Assembly: GCA_013397865.1 (NCBI GenBank)
Contig: VZTI01005041.1
Span: 276,796 to 340,795, forward strand
DNA: 64,000 nucleotides
Direction of reading: 5' to 3'
Source: Struthidea cinerea
Lineage: Eukaryota; Chordata; Aves; Passeriformes; Corcoracidae
The notes under the pieces were generated by a model. That model was given only the letters and a program-made list of their open reading frames with translations. It was not told where the DNA came from and did no database searches. The position numbers and the translations under genes are program-made. Below, in pieces: positions 1-12,043 of this stretch; within the stretch, counting starts at the first letter, position 1; every line of letters starts with the position of its first letter.

Positions 1-623
1 AGCAGACAAAGACTTATTCCTAACTCATGGTCAGGGTATTTACCTAGAATGTGGGAGAAGTAAGACTAAGTACTTCCTCTGAATCTGTCCACAGATGAAG
101 AATTACCACATGAAAGATAGCAAGAGCAATACACACACAGACCACACAGGTAACTACATAGCTACAGAAACCAGGCACTTCATGCCCTAGCAGCATGCTT
201 ATGTAAGCACTTTGACCAATCTCCTTGATCAAGCCAGAAGTTTTCATAATGTTAGCCTTTGATCATTACTCTGACCATTCATTTCCATGGCCATATTAAA
301 TTCCCTCTTTTCAGCTAGCAGTAATATGTGATCAGTCAACAGAGCCTAAAACTGGTCCAGCCCAAAACTAACCCAAATGTTGTTTCACTCAGCTAAATCA
401 ACTACGTTTGTTTCACCATTTGACTGCTCAAAAGCTGTGTTGGCACAGGGGAAGGGGAAGCAGCAAATCATAGGTTAGACATCTTTTGGCAACAGTGTCA
501 TTTCATGCTGGCCTATACCATGTGTTAAATTACAACCAGAGAACAAAATTAAGAAAAACAAGATTCAAATTTGTGCTCAAAGAAATTAGCATTGTAGCTA
601 CGACTTGAGAAGCCTGCTTCATA
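1..623. repeat. Duplicate segment, copy A
   Basis: This segment is identical by eye to 2131-2753, from AGCAGACAAAGACTT to TGCTTCATA, and ends at the single N at 624. Perfect identity and an N at the break suggest a falsely duplicated contig end or haplotype rather than an old genomic duplication. No gene is seen inside; the short open frames occur identically in both copies. Confidence 0.9.
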
Positions 624-624
624 N

Positions 625-899
625 TGAGACACTCCATCGCCCTTCCAGGGATTGGGATGAGGTTGACTGGCCAGTAGCTCTATGGGATCTCCTTTTTGCT
701 ACTTCTGAAGACCAGGGTGACATTTGCTTTCTTCCAGTCCTCAGGTACTTCTCCTGATTGCCCTGACCTCTCATGAGCAGCCTCATTATGGTGTCCACCA
801 GCTCCCTCAGCACTTGCTGATGCAAGGCCCCAACAGGGCCTATGGACTTGTGGATGTCTAGTTTACGTGGGTGTTCTCTAACCCAATCCTCCTTGACCA
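625..899 (-). mobile_element. CR1 fragment, duplicate of 967-1241
   Basis: A 275-base piece bounded by single Ns at 624 and 900, identical by eye to 967-1241. It codes part of a decayed CR1 ORF2 on the minus strand. In a real element the sequence after 901 (reading minus) should move on to later reverse-transcriptase motifs, but it repeats an earlier part. This supports a misassembled repeat contig. Confidence 0.85.
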
Positions 900-900
900 N

Positions 901-1850
901 CCCTTAGTGAATCCAGGCTCCTGACCACGTTCTTGTCACCCACACTCATAGAGATGGCCTCCAGAATGAGACACTCCATCGCCCTTCCAGGGATTGGGAT
1001 GAGGTTGACTGGCCAGTAGCTCTATGGGATCTCCTTTTTGCTACTTCTGAAGACCAGGGTGACATTTGCTTTCTTCCAGTCCTCAGGTACTTCTCCTGAT
1101 TGCCCTGACCTCTCATGAGCAGCCTCATTATGGTGTCCACCAGCTCCCTCAGCACTTGCTGATGCAAGGCCCCAACAGGGCCTATGGACTTGTGGATGTC
1201 TAGTTTACGTGGGTGTTCTCTAACCCAATCCTCCTTGACCAAGGGAAAGTCTTCCTTCCAATATTCCTTCACCCTGGTCTTCTGAGTCAGATATTCCAGA
1301 GAGCTGGTCTTGTCAGTGAAGACCAATGCAAAGAATGCATTCAGTGTCTCCACCTTCTCTGTGTCCTCTGTCACCAGGGTCCCCTTCCATTAATAACAGG
1401 CCCTCCTTATCCTAGGCTTTTCTTCTGTTAATGTGTTTGAAGAAGCCCTTCTTGTTGCCCTTGACATCCTTGATCAGATTTAACTCCAGATCGGTCTTGG
1501 CCCTTCCTGTCTTATTCCTACTTTGACAAGCTCTCTATATTGATTCCAAGCGGCCTGACCTTGCTTCCATCTCCTGTGTATTTCCTGATTACACTTGAAA
1601 AATGACAGGAGTTTTTTATTCATTCATGCAGGTCTCCTGCCCCCTTTGTCCAATTTCTTGCTCATTGTTCTTGAGCCTTGAGGAAGTCATGCTTGAGTAT
1701 CAACCAGCTCTCTTGACTCTTGCTCCCATGGGATTCCTTCAAGAAGATCCCTGAAGAGGCAAAAGTTAGCTCTCCTGAAGGCGACAGCTGTAATCTTACT
1801 TGCTGCCCTGCTTCATCCTCGCCCCTTACAGTCCACAAAGGATATAGCTT
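901..1850 (-). mobile_element. CR1 LINE, ORF2 linker and reverse-transcriptase start (decayed)
   Basis: The minus strand reads EDTEKVETLNAFFALVFTDK, the diagnostic start of the CR1 reverse-transcriptase region. It continues through FPLVKEDWVREHPRKLDIHK and, in shifted frames, to a LILEAIS-like block near 940. It has stops and frameshifts and no 3' end, so it is non-functional. The boundary near 1850 is approximate. Confidence 0.85.
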
Positions 1851-2044
1851 ATGAGTCTTAAATCAGTTTTAAGGGACATCATATTGTTTTATATCATCAC
1901 CTTACTCCTTTAAGATACAAGTATCTAGCACATCCAGAAACATCTTACCACTTCTCAGTTATGCCCACAGGAAAAAGTGAGGGAGGCGTCAGAGGGGAAG
2001 TGGCATGCCATGCCAGACAACTAAACGAGATGAACTCAAGGGAT

Positions 2045-2127
2045 TTTTGTAGGTGGTTTTGTTTTGGTGGGGGTTTTTTGCTTGTTTTGTTTTGTAAGGT
2101 TTTTTTTTGGTTGGTTGGTTTTCTTTA
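2045..2127 (+). repeat. GT-rich low-complexity tract
   Basis: Runs of T and G such as GGTTTTGTTTTGG, ending TTGGTTGGTTGG, sit just before duplicate copy B. The tract is a likely trouble spot for assembly and may explain the neighbouring duplication. Confidence 0.8.
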
Positions 2128-2130
2128 AAT

Positions 2131-2753
2131 AGCAGACAAAGACTTATTCCTAACTCATGGTCAGGGTATTTACCTAGAATGTGGGAGAAGTAAGACTAAG
2201 TACTTCCTCTGAATCTGTCCACAGATGAAGAATTACCACATGAAAGATAGCAAGAGCAATACACACACAGACCACACAGGTAACTACATAGCTACAGAAA
2301 CCAGGCACTTCATGCCCTAGCAGCATGCTTATGTAAGCACTTTGACCAATCTCCTTGATCAAGCCAGAAGTTTTCATAATGTTAGCCTTTGATCATTACT
2401 CTGACCATTCATTTCCATGGCCATATTAAATTCCCTCTTTTCAGCTAGCAGTAATATGTGATCAGTCAACAGAGCCTAAAACTGGTCCAGCCCAAAACTA
2501 ACCCAAATGTTGTTTCACTCAGCTAAATCAACTACGTTTGTTTCACCATTTGACTGCTCAAAAGCTGTGTTGGCACAGGGGAAGGGGAAGCAGCAAATCA
2601 TAGGTTAGACATCTTTTGGCAACAGTGTCATTTCATGCTGGCCTATACCATGTGTTAAATTACAACCAGAGAACAAAATTAAGAAAAACAAGATTCAAAT
2701 TTGTGCTCAAAGAAATTAGCATTGTAGCTACGACTTGAGAAGCCTGCTTCATA
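2131..2753. repeat. Duplicate segment, copy B
   Basis: The second copy of 1-623. Here the sequence continues without a break into unique DNA (TTTAAATGAAAC) at 2754, so this is the better candidate for the true locus. Confidence 0.9.
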
Positions 2754-3740
2754 TTTAAATGAAACATCTTTACTCTCCCATGCACTGTTTCATCTCATAT
2801 GGCAATCTATGACAAAAAGCTTCTGGGCAGAATGTGGCTTATTTTTATATACTGATCCAGACACATGGATCAGCTTCTCGATATGAAAACAAACCCAGAA
2901 CTCAGCCTTAGAGTCAACGGGAATCTCAAGCAAAGTGTAAATATATACACCTGATGTGTTGCTTAGTTGTCAAACTATCTAGCAAACAGCATGTTAATTA
3001 GCATCAACTTGGATGGTTTTAGGATGATCCTCAGTACAGACACTTATACAAGGATATTCCTCTAAATTAATAATCTGAAACTAAGAAAATTTGATGAATG
3101 ATTTATCCCACCAGCAGCTATTTGTAACACTTAGAATTGTACAGATATACCAAATGGACATAATTTTTTTAAAATGATGACAGTTGCTAACAGCAACACC
3201 CAAGAACATGTGACAGGTGTTTCAGAAAGCTAGTATTTTATGTGAAACTTAATTATCCATATCATGTAGAAATGCACACATGTAAGTAAAACACTTCTAA
3301 AAATATTTAGTGCTAGTCATCACTTTATTTTTTACAAGTTGATTGCACAATCCATGATTTGTGCAGCTGTGGAAGTGCTTCTGATGCCTAAATTTCCCAG
3401 CATGGGTGACTCATGCACAGCTAAATTATTCTATAAAGCTTTTGTGAAGAGTGGACTGCTCGCCTGCCTGAAAAATGGAGTAGGCAGTGCACTTCACTGG
3501 AAAGCATCTTCAAAAAGAAAGAAGTGAGACTTCACATTTTCATAAAATGAGAGAGTTGGAAAATTTTAAGCTTCAACACTTAAGTGTAGTCCAAGCCAAA
3601 AATTACCAAACAAGCAGTTCCTCCTCCTCCCTACCTCCACCCACCACTTTCCCCAGAAGTCCTGCACATCACTTTGGAGACCACAAAGTGGTAACAAAAG
3701 GAAAATCCATGAGGTAGCTGAAAAAAGAACAAAACAAAAT
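2754..3740. other. No gene seen
   Basis: AT-rich unique sequence between duplicate copy B and the plus-strand CR1. Short open frames only; no splice-bounded exon or known repeat recognised. Confidence 0.6.
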
Positions 3741-3759
3741 ATGGGAAGCACTAGGGGAT

Positions 3760-4855
3760 GGTCATTTCAGTGTATTTCTACTGTAAGAGAAGAGCAGGTT
3801 TGGGACCTCTCGACAAAACTGAATAGCCACAAGCCTATGGGACCTGATGAGATGATGCTGCCATGCCACTCTCCACCATATTTGAAAAGTCATGGCAGTC
3901 AGACAAAAACCTGGTTGACTGGAAAAACAGAAATATCAGTCCTATTTTTAAAAAAAGGGAAAAAGGAAGATCTGGGGAACCACAGAACAATGAACCTCAC
4001 CTCTGTATCTGGGAAGATCATGGAAGCAATTTTAAGGCACACACAACACAAGGAGGTGATCAGAGACAGCCAACACAGCTTTACTAAGGGCAAATCATGC
4101 CTGACCAATCTGGAGACCTTCTATGATGGGGCAACAGCTCATAAGGTTAAGACCAACCAATGCCATCTAACCAGACTTCTGTAAGGCTTTTGACATGGTC
4201 CCACACAACATCCTTTTCGCCAAATTGGAGAGACATAGGTTTGAATGGTGGCCTATTGGAGGGAAAATGAACTGGATGGATGGACACAGCCAGAGAGTTG
4301 TGGTCAATGACTCTATGTCCAGATGAAGGCCAGTGACAAGGGGTGACTGCATCCAGCTCTCAGATCCTCAACACAAGAAAGACACGGACCTGTTAGAGAA
4401 GGCCCAGAGGAGGCCATGAAAATGATCAGAAGACTGGAGCACCTCTCCTATGAAGACAGGCTGAGAGAGCTGGGGTTCTTCAGCCTGAAGCAGAGAAGGC
4501 CCCACAGAAACCTCATTGCAGCCTTCCAGTACTTGAAGGGAGCTTCTAAAAAAGACGGAGAGCAACTTTTTACACAAGCAGATAATTACAGAACAAGGAG
4601 GAACAGTTTGAAACTAAAAGAGTAAAAGTTTAGATTAGAGAGGAAGAAATTCTTTATTCAGAGGGTGCTGAGGCACTAGAACAGGTTTTCCAGAGATGTT
4701 GTGGATGCCCCATCCCTGGAAGTGTTCGAAGCCAAGCTGGATGTGACCCTGAGCAACCTGATCCAGTGAATGGCATTCCCTGCTCATGGGGGAGGGGGAT
4801 CGGAACTAGATGATCTTTAAGGTCTTTTCCAAACCAAGCCTTTCTATGATTCTAC
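3760..4855 (+). mobile_element. CR1 LINE, decayed reverse transcriptase and complete 3' end
   Basis: The plus strand carries eroded CR1 ORF2 blocks in order: KLNSHKPMGPDEM near 3820, a KKGKKEDLGNHR-like block near 3950, DSQHSFTKGKSCLTNL near 4070, and in another frame KAFDMVPHNIL near 4180. A deletion near 4340 removes the catalytic centre and most of the thumb. The non-coding tail follows (CTATGAAGACAGGCTGAGAG) and ends with the typical TTTCTATGATTCT near 4855. Multiple frameshifts rule out activity. Confidence 0.92.
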
Positions 4856-7800
4856 CCAAAAAATATGTGGCAAAACACACTTTTGTATTATCATGCTTAC
4901 TATTCACTAACTACAGTTAACAAGCTTTAACAGAAGAACTTAATTTTCTAGAATTCTAGTGTCTGCCAGATCCTACAGTTTATCCCTCAATACAACTACC
5001 TGTTACTGAAAAAAACAGGCTTATACTGTAAATAAAACCCCAACACTATACTTACAGAATTCCAAATTTTAATTTCACTAAAGAAAACACTAGAGCTACT
5101 CTTTTGTCAGAACTTTCAACAGAAGAATGTGGGCTCAACTGGAATTACAGTGATTGCAAGACCTGAGATAAAGAACAAGCACTTCCTATTACAAAGGCAA
5201 GAAGTGCCTTAACAGGGAAACGGGACACCCCCCAACCCCTCCCAAAAAAACCAACCAACCAAAAAACCCAAACAAACAAAACAAAACAGAAACAGAACCC
5301 CCAAAAAACTAATAAACCAGAAGAGTTTTGCAGTTGATACAGAGGAAATAACTCTTGTTTAAGCTAAAGAATGAATAAAACTAAGACAAAACAAGTTTAT
5401 TTTTCTTGTCCCTAGAAATTATGGCAAAACCCTTTGTAACCACTTTGAGTATAGATGCTAAGTATCCCTACAGCCACCCTGCTACAAGCAAGAATTCAAA
5501 GGAAGTGGAATCAGCCAGCATTTAGTCAATCACTGGACTTGTTCAAGTGGGAAAGATGATACATTAATGTAACAAAAGAGATAGCGGTGCATGAACTAAA
5601 CAGAAACAGCAATGCTGCGATAGGAAGAAAGTATGTAAAATCAACTTCAAATTTAATTTAATTTTACTGTAATCATTCTGCATATAGACTTAAATGGAAA
5701 TAAAGGAAGTATATCTTTACTTAATTCAAACATTAGAGCACTGAACACTACTGAATTTCTGAATGTTCAGGAAACAAAGCTGAAAGAAAAATTACAGTTT
5801 GAAGTAACACCGTAACGTTTAACATTTTTTAACATTGTGTTTCTAAAACATTATCTGTTTATGTAGATAACAAATTTTCTCACTTCTTCTTTATTCTCCT
5901 GAGCAGTAGAAGCATGCACTCCTCTGAAACTTTCAGAGCTTGTGCTAAGCTAAGTCCAGAAAACCAACTGAAATCACCTTCTGAGGGTCACCAGAGAAAT
6001 AGCAAAAGACAAACAACAAATTCCTTCTTCTCTGAGTATCATCTTCAAAATGTTGAGAACAGTCAATTTAATTGCAAATTAAGTTGATTAATTACGATGA
6101 GAATATTACTCTTCAGGCACTGGGAAATTTTACAATGAAGGCTTTCAATACCTTGCAGACTAATTCAATGCTCATAGCAAAGCTCTGTCATGTATCTCCC
6201 ATTCTTTCAAAAATATTTTAAGATGATGATACTGACCGAAAGACAAAACGTATCAGGAAATTCTACACCAAGCTCTTATAAACTTTGCAGCTACAAGATT
6301 TACGATACGACTTTTCAAGATTAGATTGGGGGGAGGTCACAAATTCAGCTCCTTTTTGTATTTTTGGAAATTGAGATTCTATCCTGACACCCCATATAAA
6401 CCCTACAACATTTCAAAAGAATACTCAAAGTTATTTCTGTAAGAACTATTTGTCCTTTTTACCATCCAGAATACTCAACAAAAAATCCTATCAACTACTT
6501 AGGACCATACTTGCTACATTTGTGTGACTTTAAACTCTCCTCCGCAGTTTTTAAATTTTTATCTTTTACAATTCTCAAGTTTTTCTTTCACAGAACGATC
6601 AGACCACATTATTTCTATGTACCGAGATACATGTTTCTGAGTGCTTATTTCCTGCACCTCGAAGTCTTGGCACTCTTGAGATCTCAATGTTAAGGAAAGT
6701 TCCCTGTCTGACCATCCAGGAGCCACTCTGGCAGCCACTCCCACCATCAGAGACTTTCACTGCTGGGACCGAGGCCCCTTCACAGTGGATGGTTCTATCC
6801 CTCATAGGCTCTTTTCCCACTAATTAACAAAACCTGACTTAGATCATCCAGCATTTAAGTCCCTAAAAGCAACACTAAGAAATATTTATAAAAGCATTAT
6901 AGCTATTTCAATTTACAATTAATGTATCAGCTATCAAAAATGAAAATTACAATCAGGTTTTATTTAATTCCCTTCTGCTCACCATATTGCGAGAATGCTT
7001 TCAAAGACTTAGGATCTTGCTAGTGGCCTATTAAACACTGTTACTGAGGAGTGGGATACCAAAAGTTATCAATATTCACAGGAAATCCTGAAATTAACAT
7101 GAATTTTACATTCAGGCCATATGCTAACAGGGTAATGAAAATAGCTGTATTGCATTTAAGCACACATTAGAGCTTGAAACAATTTACTTATACCAAACAC
7201 ATTAAAAAACAAACAGAGCACTTGAACATAACAGTGAAATAGTCTTAAGGCAAGATTACTTAAAATAATGAGGAATCTTCATAACTTACTGGCTTACAAC
7301 TCACATTTTGACTCTCAACATTTTTCTTCATTTTAAATTGAGGCTTATATCTCAATTTTGAACCAATTAAATAATACCGCAAATAATTTTACTGTTTTTA
7401 TTAAAGCCAGTGATTTTTTCAAACAGTTTCAAAATGCTGCTGCTACTTGTGCTGTCACAACCTTAATAGTTTTGGGTGGATTTTAATGATTATATTAAAA
7501 GGCTGTAGGTTTAAACGTCCTTATCAACAGAAATCTTAACTGAATCTCAGAAATTTTCTGGAAAAAATGCTGAAAGCCAAGGTCTAGATTCTGCAAAGAT
7601 CTAATAAACAAGAAACATAACTGAATGTAGTCCTAATCACTGGCACAGATATGTGGGATATTATGCTACCATTAAGCATGCAAAATTCTTGGGAAACCCT
7701 GAACTTAAAATTAAACAGGGCAGATGGAGAGGACTCTTTCAACTGCTATTTCGAAATAAAATGATTTAACACCAAGACCTAAATAGTACTTAGATTTTCA

Positions 7801-10800
7801 AAACCTTAACAACTGAGGAATTCATTCCAGGCAAAAAAAAAAAAGTCTGTCATGATTCATGACAGCTAAGGCACGAGAAAGGGTAATAACTGCAAACACC
7901 TGCAAAGACCATCTCTTTTTCGTTTTTTGTCTTGTTCTGACTTAATGGCTGCCATAAAACACTGGCCTTGGGGTTTTTTCCAATGGAGATGAGCAGCTCA
8001 AGCAAAACATTTGGGCTCGGAAGCATACGTATTTTAGAGTTCTACACCAAAATTATAAAATGAAAGAAACCAGAAGACTCCTCTGTTTAACAATTTAAAA
8101 ATATAAATATGGAAAAAACCCAAACGAATCAATCAGAATTACAAAAGGCAGTTACGATTTAGTTGTTTCAACCACTGTCATTTATAGTATTTATGTGTTT
8201 CATTGACAGTTTATATTAACAAAATTGAAAAAAAATATTCTTGGCACTTCAAAATTTTTCAAAATCAGCACCCAAACTTATGGCTGGATTTGTAGCATAG
8301 ATACATAGATCTTAGAGATTCACTGCCCTCATCTACTGACCTATAACCAATGTGAACAATTATGACTCTGTCCCCATTAGAAAGTAATCTGAAACCACAG
8401 AAATGGATCAGCAGATCAAAGCAGCTGGTGCTGACACTCCTATGCTAGCTGTTCAAGAGGGTTTATTTTGGATTAGATTTCATCTGGTCTCCAGAAGCAA
8501 ACACCACTATCACATGGACCATTCAAATTTTTCCAGGAATTTCATGATTGATGCAGAACTCTATGTCCCCAGTAGAGACAGAAGAGCACACTTTGCACCT
8601 GCAGCAGAACTCACAGACTAGTCTTCTGAGAAAGGAATGTAGTTCAAACACATTGAGCAAGTAAGTGGTAAGGGGAGACAACAGTGAGATTTTCTCCAAA
8701 GCAGTTTTAATCATCCAAATCACAACTGTAATGCATACATCGGAGTTACACTCTACCTTTTCAAACCAGACTAATCAACAGAGATGTCATGCCACAAAAC
8801 AGAATACTTGATAACACTGAAAAGCTTTAGAAAAATTCTGTAAGCATTCATCAAAATGTCTCACAATTAAAAAAAAAAAACCATGATAAAAGACCACTTA
8901 CTGGCTTCTACAAAAAATTTATTTCCCCTGTGCCAGAATTCAGCAGAAGACATAAATCTAAATATCCCTATTCCTTAGGCTTCATTTCTCTTTCCTCTGC
9001 TTATTTACTTCATCTTTTATGTCCTTTTTTTTCTCACTTCAAATATTTTATTTCTCTTCTTGTTTCTACCTTATTTCTTTCAGCCTTTCTCTCATTTATT
9101 TATTCATTCATTTCCTCCTATTACCTGTGCTACTAAATACAGTAAGGGAAAACTAAATATTCTTGCATCTCTGAACTTTCAGACAGAGGTGTCAGTATTG
9201 TTTTTTCCCTGGAAATTCAGACAGTATAGTCTGAGACACGTTTGTAAACACGACTACTGTGATTTAACTTGCCCTACCTCAAACAAAATTTAAAAGAGGT
9301 GAAGATGATCATGGGTTTACTGCAATGACTCAAATTGATTTCTAAATCCAGTGGTAACCAACTACGGGAATTGAGAAAAATCGGATTAATGACACAGGAA
9401 TACTAGTCTACTGTAAGACTGAAATTAGTCCAGTTCTAAACATCATCTCAGAGAACAGCCACAGGAACACAGAAATACTACAGGAAGCTAATCAAGCAAT
9501 TTATGGAATGCAAGAACTTCATTAAAGAAACATTAGATAAAATATATTTGGTGTATACACAGCTTTTTACCTTAGATGTGAAGCCAGGAATATATTGCTT
9601 AATCTCTGCCCTTTTTTTTCTAGGCTATGTTATTTATATAATAATTTAATCCTCTAGATTTTGGGTTATATGCCAGAGTTTCTCCTAGAACTGTAAGTTA
9701 CAAATAGGATTTTTTAATTTTTTTTTCACATACAATCAATTCATTAGTTGCTTAGAATAACTGAAACATTCAGACTCACCTAGTTTCACTGACGTTCAGT
9801 ACACAACATCCAACTAAATTTCCAGAAGATTTTGCAAATGAAAGAATGGGCTTCTCTCTACATTTGCTAAATTTAAATGAAAACAAAAAAATCAGATCTC
9901 TTTAGAGCAATTCCTAAAGAAAAACTGTCTTTTAAGAAAAACACTATACAAATTTTCACATGTACATAATTTGAAAATTTAAAGTATATTGCATTTCCAT
10001 TTCAGAAGAAATATGGTCTTCATGTTCTAAAAATGTTACTTGAAAAGCAACACCACAGATGCACAACACATAGAGGTTTTCAGGATGCTCAAAAAGAAGT
10101 ATTTCATAACTTTTAACCACACACAGCCTGCATTGTTCAAAATGATCAATTTCATTACGATCTGTCGTGAACATAAGAGTAGCAATAAAGAGAAAAAGCA
10201 AAGAATAGAGAAAAGTTGAATGAAAAAATGGACAACAGTTACGGAAATATACTGCTGAAGCAGAATCTGAAGGACCAAATCAACAGCAGATGGGTGATAG
10301 GGTTAAGGAAAAGCACAAAGAGTACAGAAGAAAATCTTCTTACTCAATGTTTGTACCTGACACTACAATGGAGTGGAGGAGATTAGACCTGTTTACTTCT
10401 CACAGTCCAGCTCAGTAGCTCTGTCTGCTTATGACTAAAAGGATTTGGAATATATCTGGATATATACCTCATCTGATTTGGACAGTTAGGAAATTCATTG
10501 AACTGGTACAAAACATATTTTCAGAAATCTATCATGCTGCCTAATGTAAGTGGGATGGCAGAAAAAAGGCAGGCTGACACTGCAGCATAACAATTTGTTT
10601 CTCCTAAAACCTTGAGTGCTTGCTCCAGCATACACAGGTGCTTTATTTTTCCAGTGGCAAGATTGTCACTGCATTTTGCAATGTCACCCCAAGACAATCA
10701 AGAAAACAGTATGTTCTTCCCTCTCAACTCATTCTCAGACACAAGCTGATGTTTGGTTGGATTTTAGGTGAAGGAGACATATAACACAGAGATTTAAGTC

Positions 10801-11950
10801 TTACTAAATTATAAGCAACTAAAACCAGGGTTCTGGAATAGAAAGTGTCAAGCATCATTAACTACAAGCACTGCTACCTGTAATTCCATTCATGACCAAA
10901 CTTCATGCATGACCAAGCACCTCCAATGCATTATAAGCTATTAGGAATACAGGAGGGCTTTCTGCCAGCAAGACAAAATAATCCTGTTTCAGCAAGATTG
11001 GAATGATGTCTGATCTACATAAATAGATCCATTTTTTGGGGTTTTTTTGACCCAGTATTAAAGTGTATGTTTTGACCCAGTCAAAAAACAACAGAACATC
11101 TGAAAAATAACACCTACTTAGAAAGATAAAACATAAAAACACGTACATGAAATCTACTGAGGACCATGGCCATGATCCTCATGATACACTGAATAAAAAC
11201 CCCTTTGTTGCTCAAAAGATGAACCATAAACAAACTACCCTGCTGTTCTGTGCTTCTCTCTGTGTGATGCACAAAGCAATCAGTAACCTTACTACAAGAT
11301 AGAACATGAACAAATCTTGCAAAGATGAAAATCTGCACCTCCCGGCGTATCCTCAGCTGGACAGTACACAGTGTCCAATCAAGGAAGTGGGGAGAAGCAA
11401 CCCTTTCATAAATAAGGTGACATGTGAACAGATATTGGTACTTGAACCCAGTAAGATGCATTCTTCTATATCCTTACATGAATGGGGTATTAAGTCATCT
11501 CAACTTTAACAAAAGCATCTGCAAAAAAAAAATCCAAAACAAACAAACAAAAAAAAAAACCACTCAGAAAAGCAGTGAGCATGGCAGTACATATGCTCAT
11601 TCACTGCAACACAACCCCGGGAGAGGTATTAGTTCAGTCTCCAGAAACCACAGCGCCACATTAGCAACTGCATTGCTGGGGACAGTGCCTTCATTATGTC
11701 TGGGTTTTTTCTTCCTTCTAGATTCCAAGGCAGCTCAGGTACAGTTCAGTTGTTTCATTCCAAGCTCCAGTGTACAGGAAAAATGCTTAAAAAGAGCTTA
11801 TTTGAAGTTTATTCTTGCCCACACACACCATTAATTTGAATCTCAAATAGAAGTGGAATGTCTACCTTGCCTGAGGTTGAAAAATAGATGTTTCTGTTTA
11901 AAGCATTACTGTTCTAGCAGCAATAAAATCTACATACTTACTTAAATTAC
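4856..11950. other. AT-rich sequence, probably CLOCK intron
   Basis: No exon, RNA gene or recognised transposon was found here. If the 93-nt exon at 11,951 belongs to CLOCK, this lies in one of its introns. A C/A-rich low-complexity patch sits at 5227-5312. I specifically looked for the CLOCK first coding exon on the minus strand and did not find it. Confidence 0.5.
5227..5312 (+). repeat. A/C-rich low-complexity tract
   Basis: C-runs followed by CCAACCAACC and AAACAAACAAAACAAAAC units. Simple sequence, no function inferred. Confidence 0.75.
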
Positions 11951-12043
11951 CTAGAAATACATTGTGCCTTGTAGAGTGGGTGGGTAGCATTAGTAGTCCA
12001 AACGTGATGTCATCTGAGTAAAAGTCTTCTTTGGCACAGTCTT
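11951..12043 (-). other. Well-formed 93-nt exon, probably a CLOCK 5' UTR exon
   Basis: The acceptor GTTTTTCTGTTGTTTTTCAG and donor CTAG|GTAATT bound 93 bases on the minus strand. One frame is open throughout (starts DCAKEDFYSDDITF) but I do not recognise it as a CLOCK or other protein segment. The next gene beyond PDCL2 in the conserved order is CLOCK (minus), whose first exons are noncoding in mammals, and a CpG island lies 10 kb upstream. A 5' UTR exon of CLOCK is therefore the most economical reading. An unrecognised coding exon remains possible. Confidence 0.5.

Noticed and set aside
1..2753. LTR retrotransposon with 623-base terminal repeats
   Set aside because: The interior is CR1 LINE sequence, the repeated ends lack TG...CA termini, and single Ns mark the breaks, so assembly duplication fits better.
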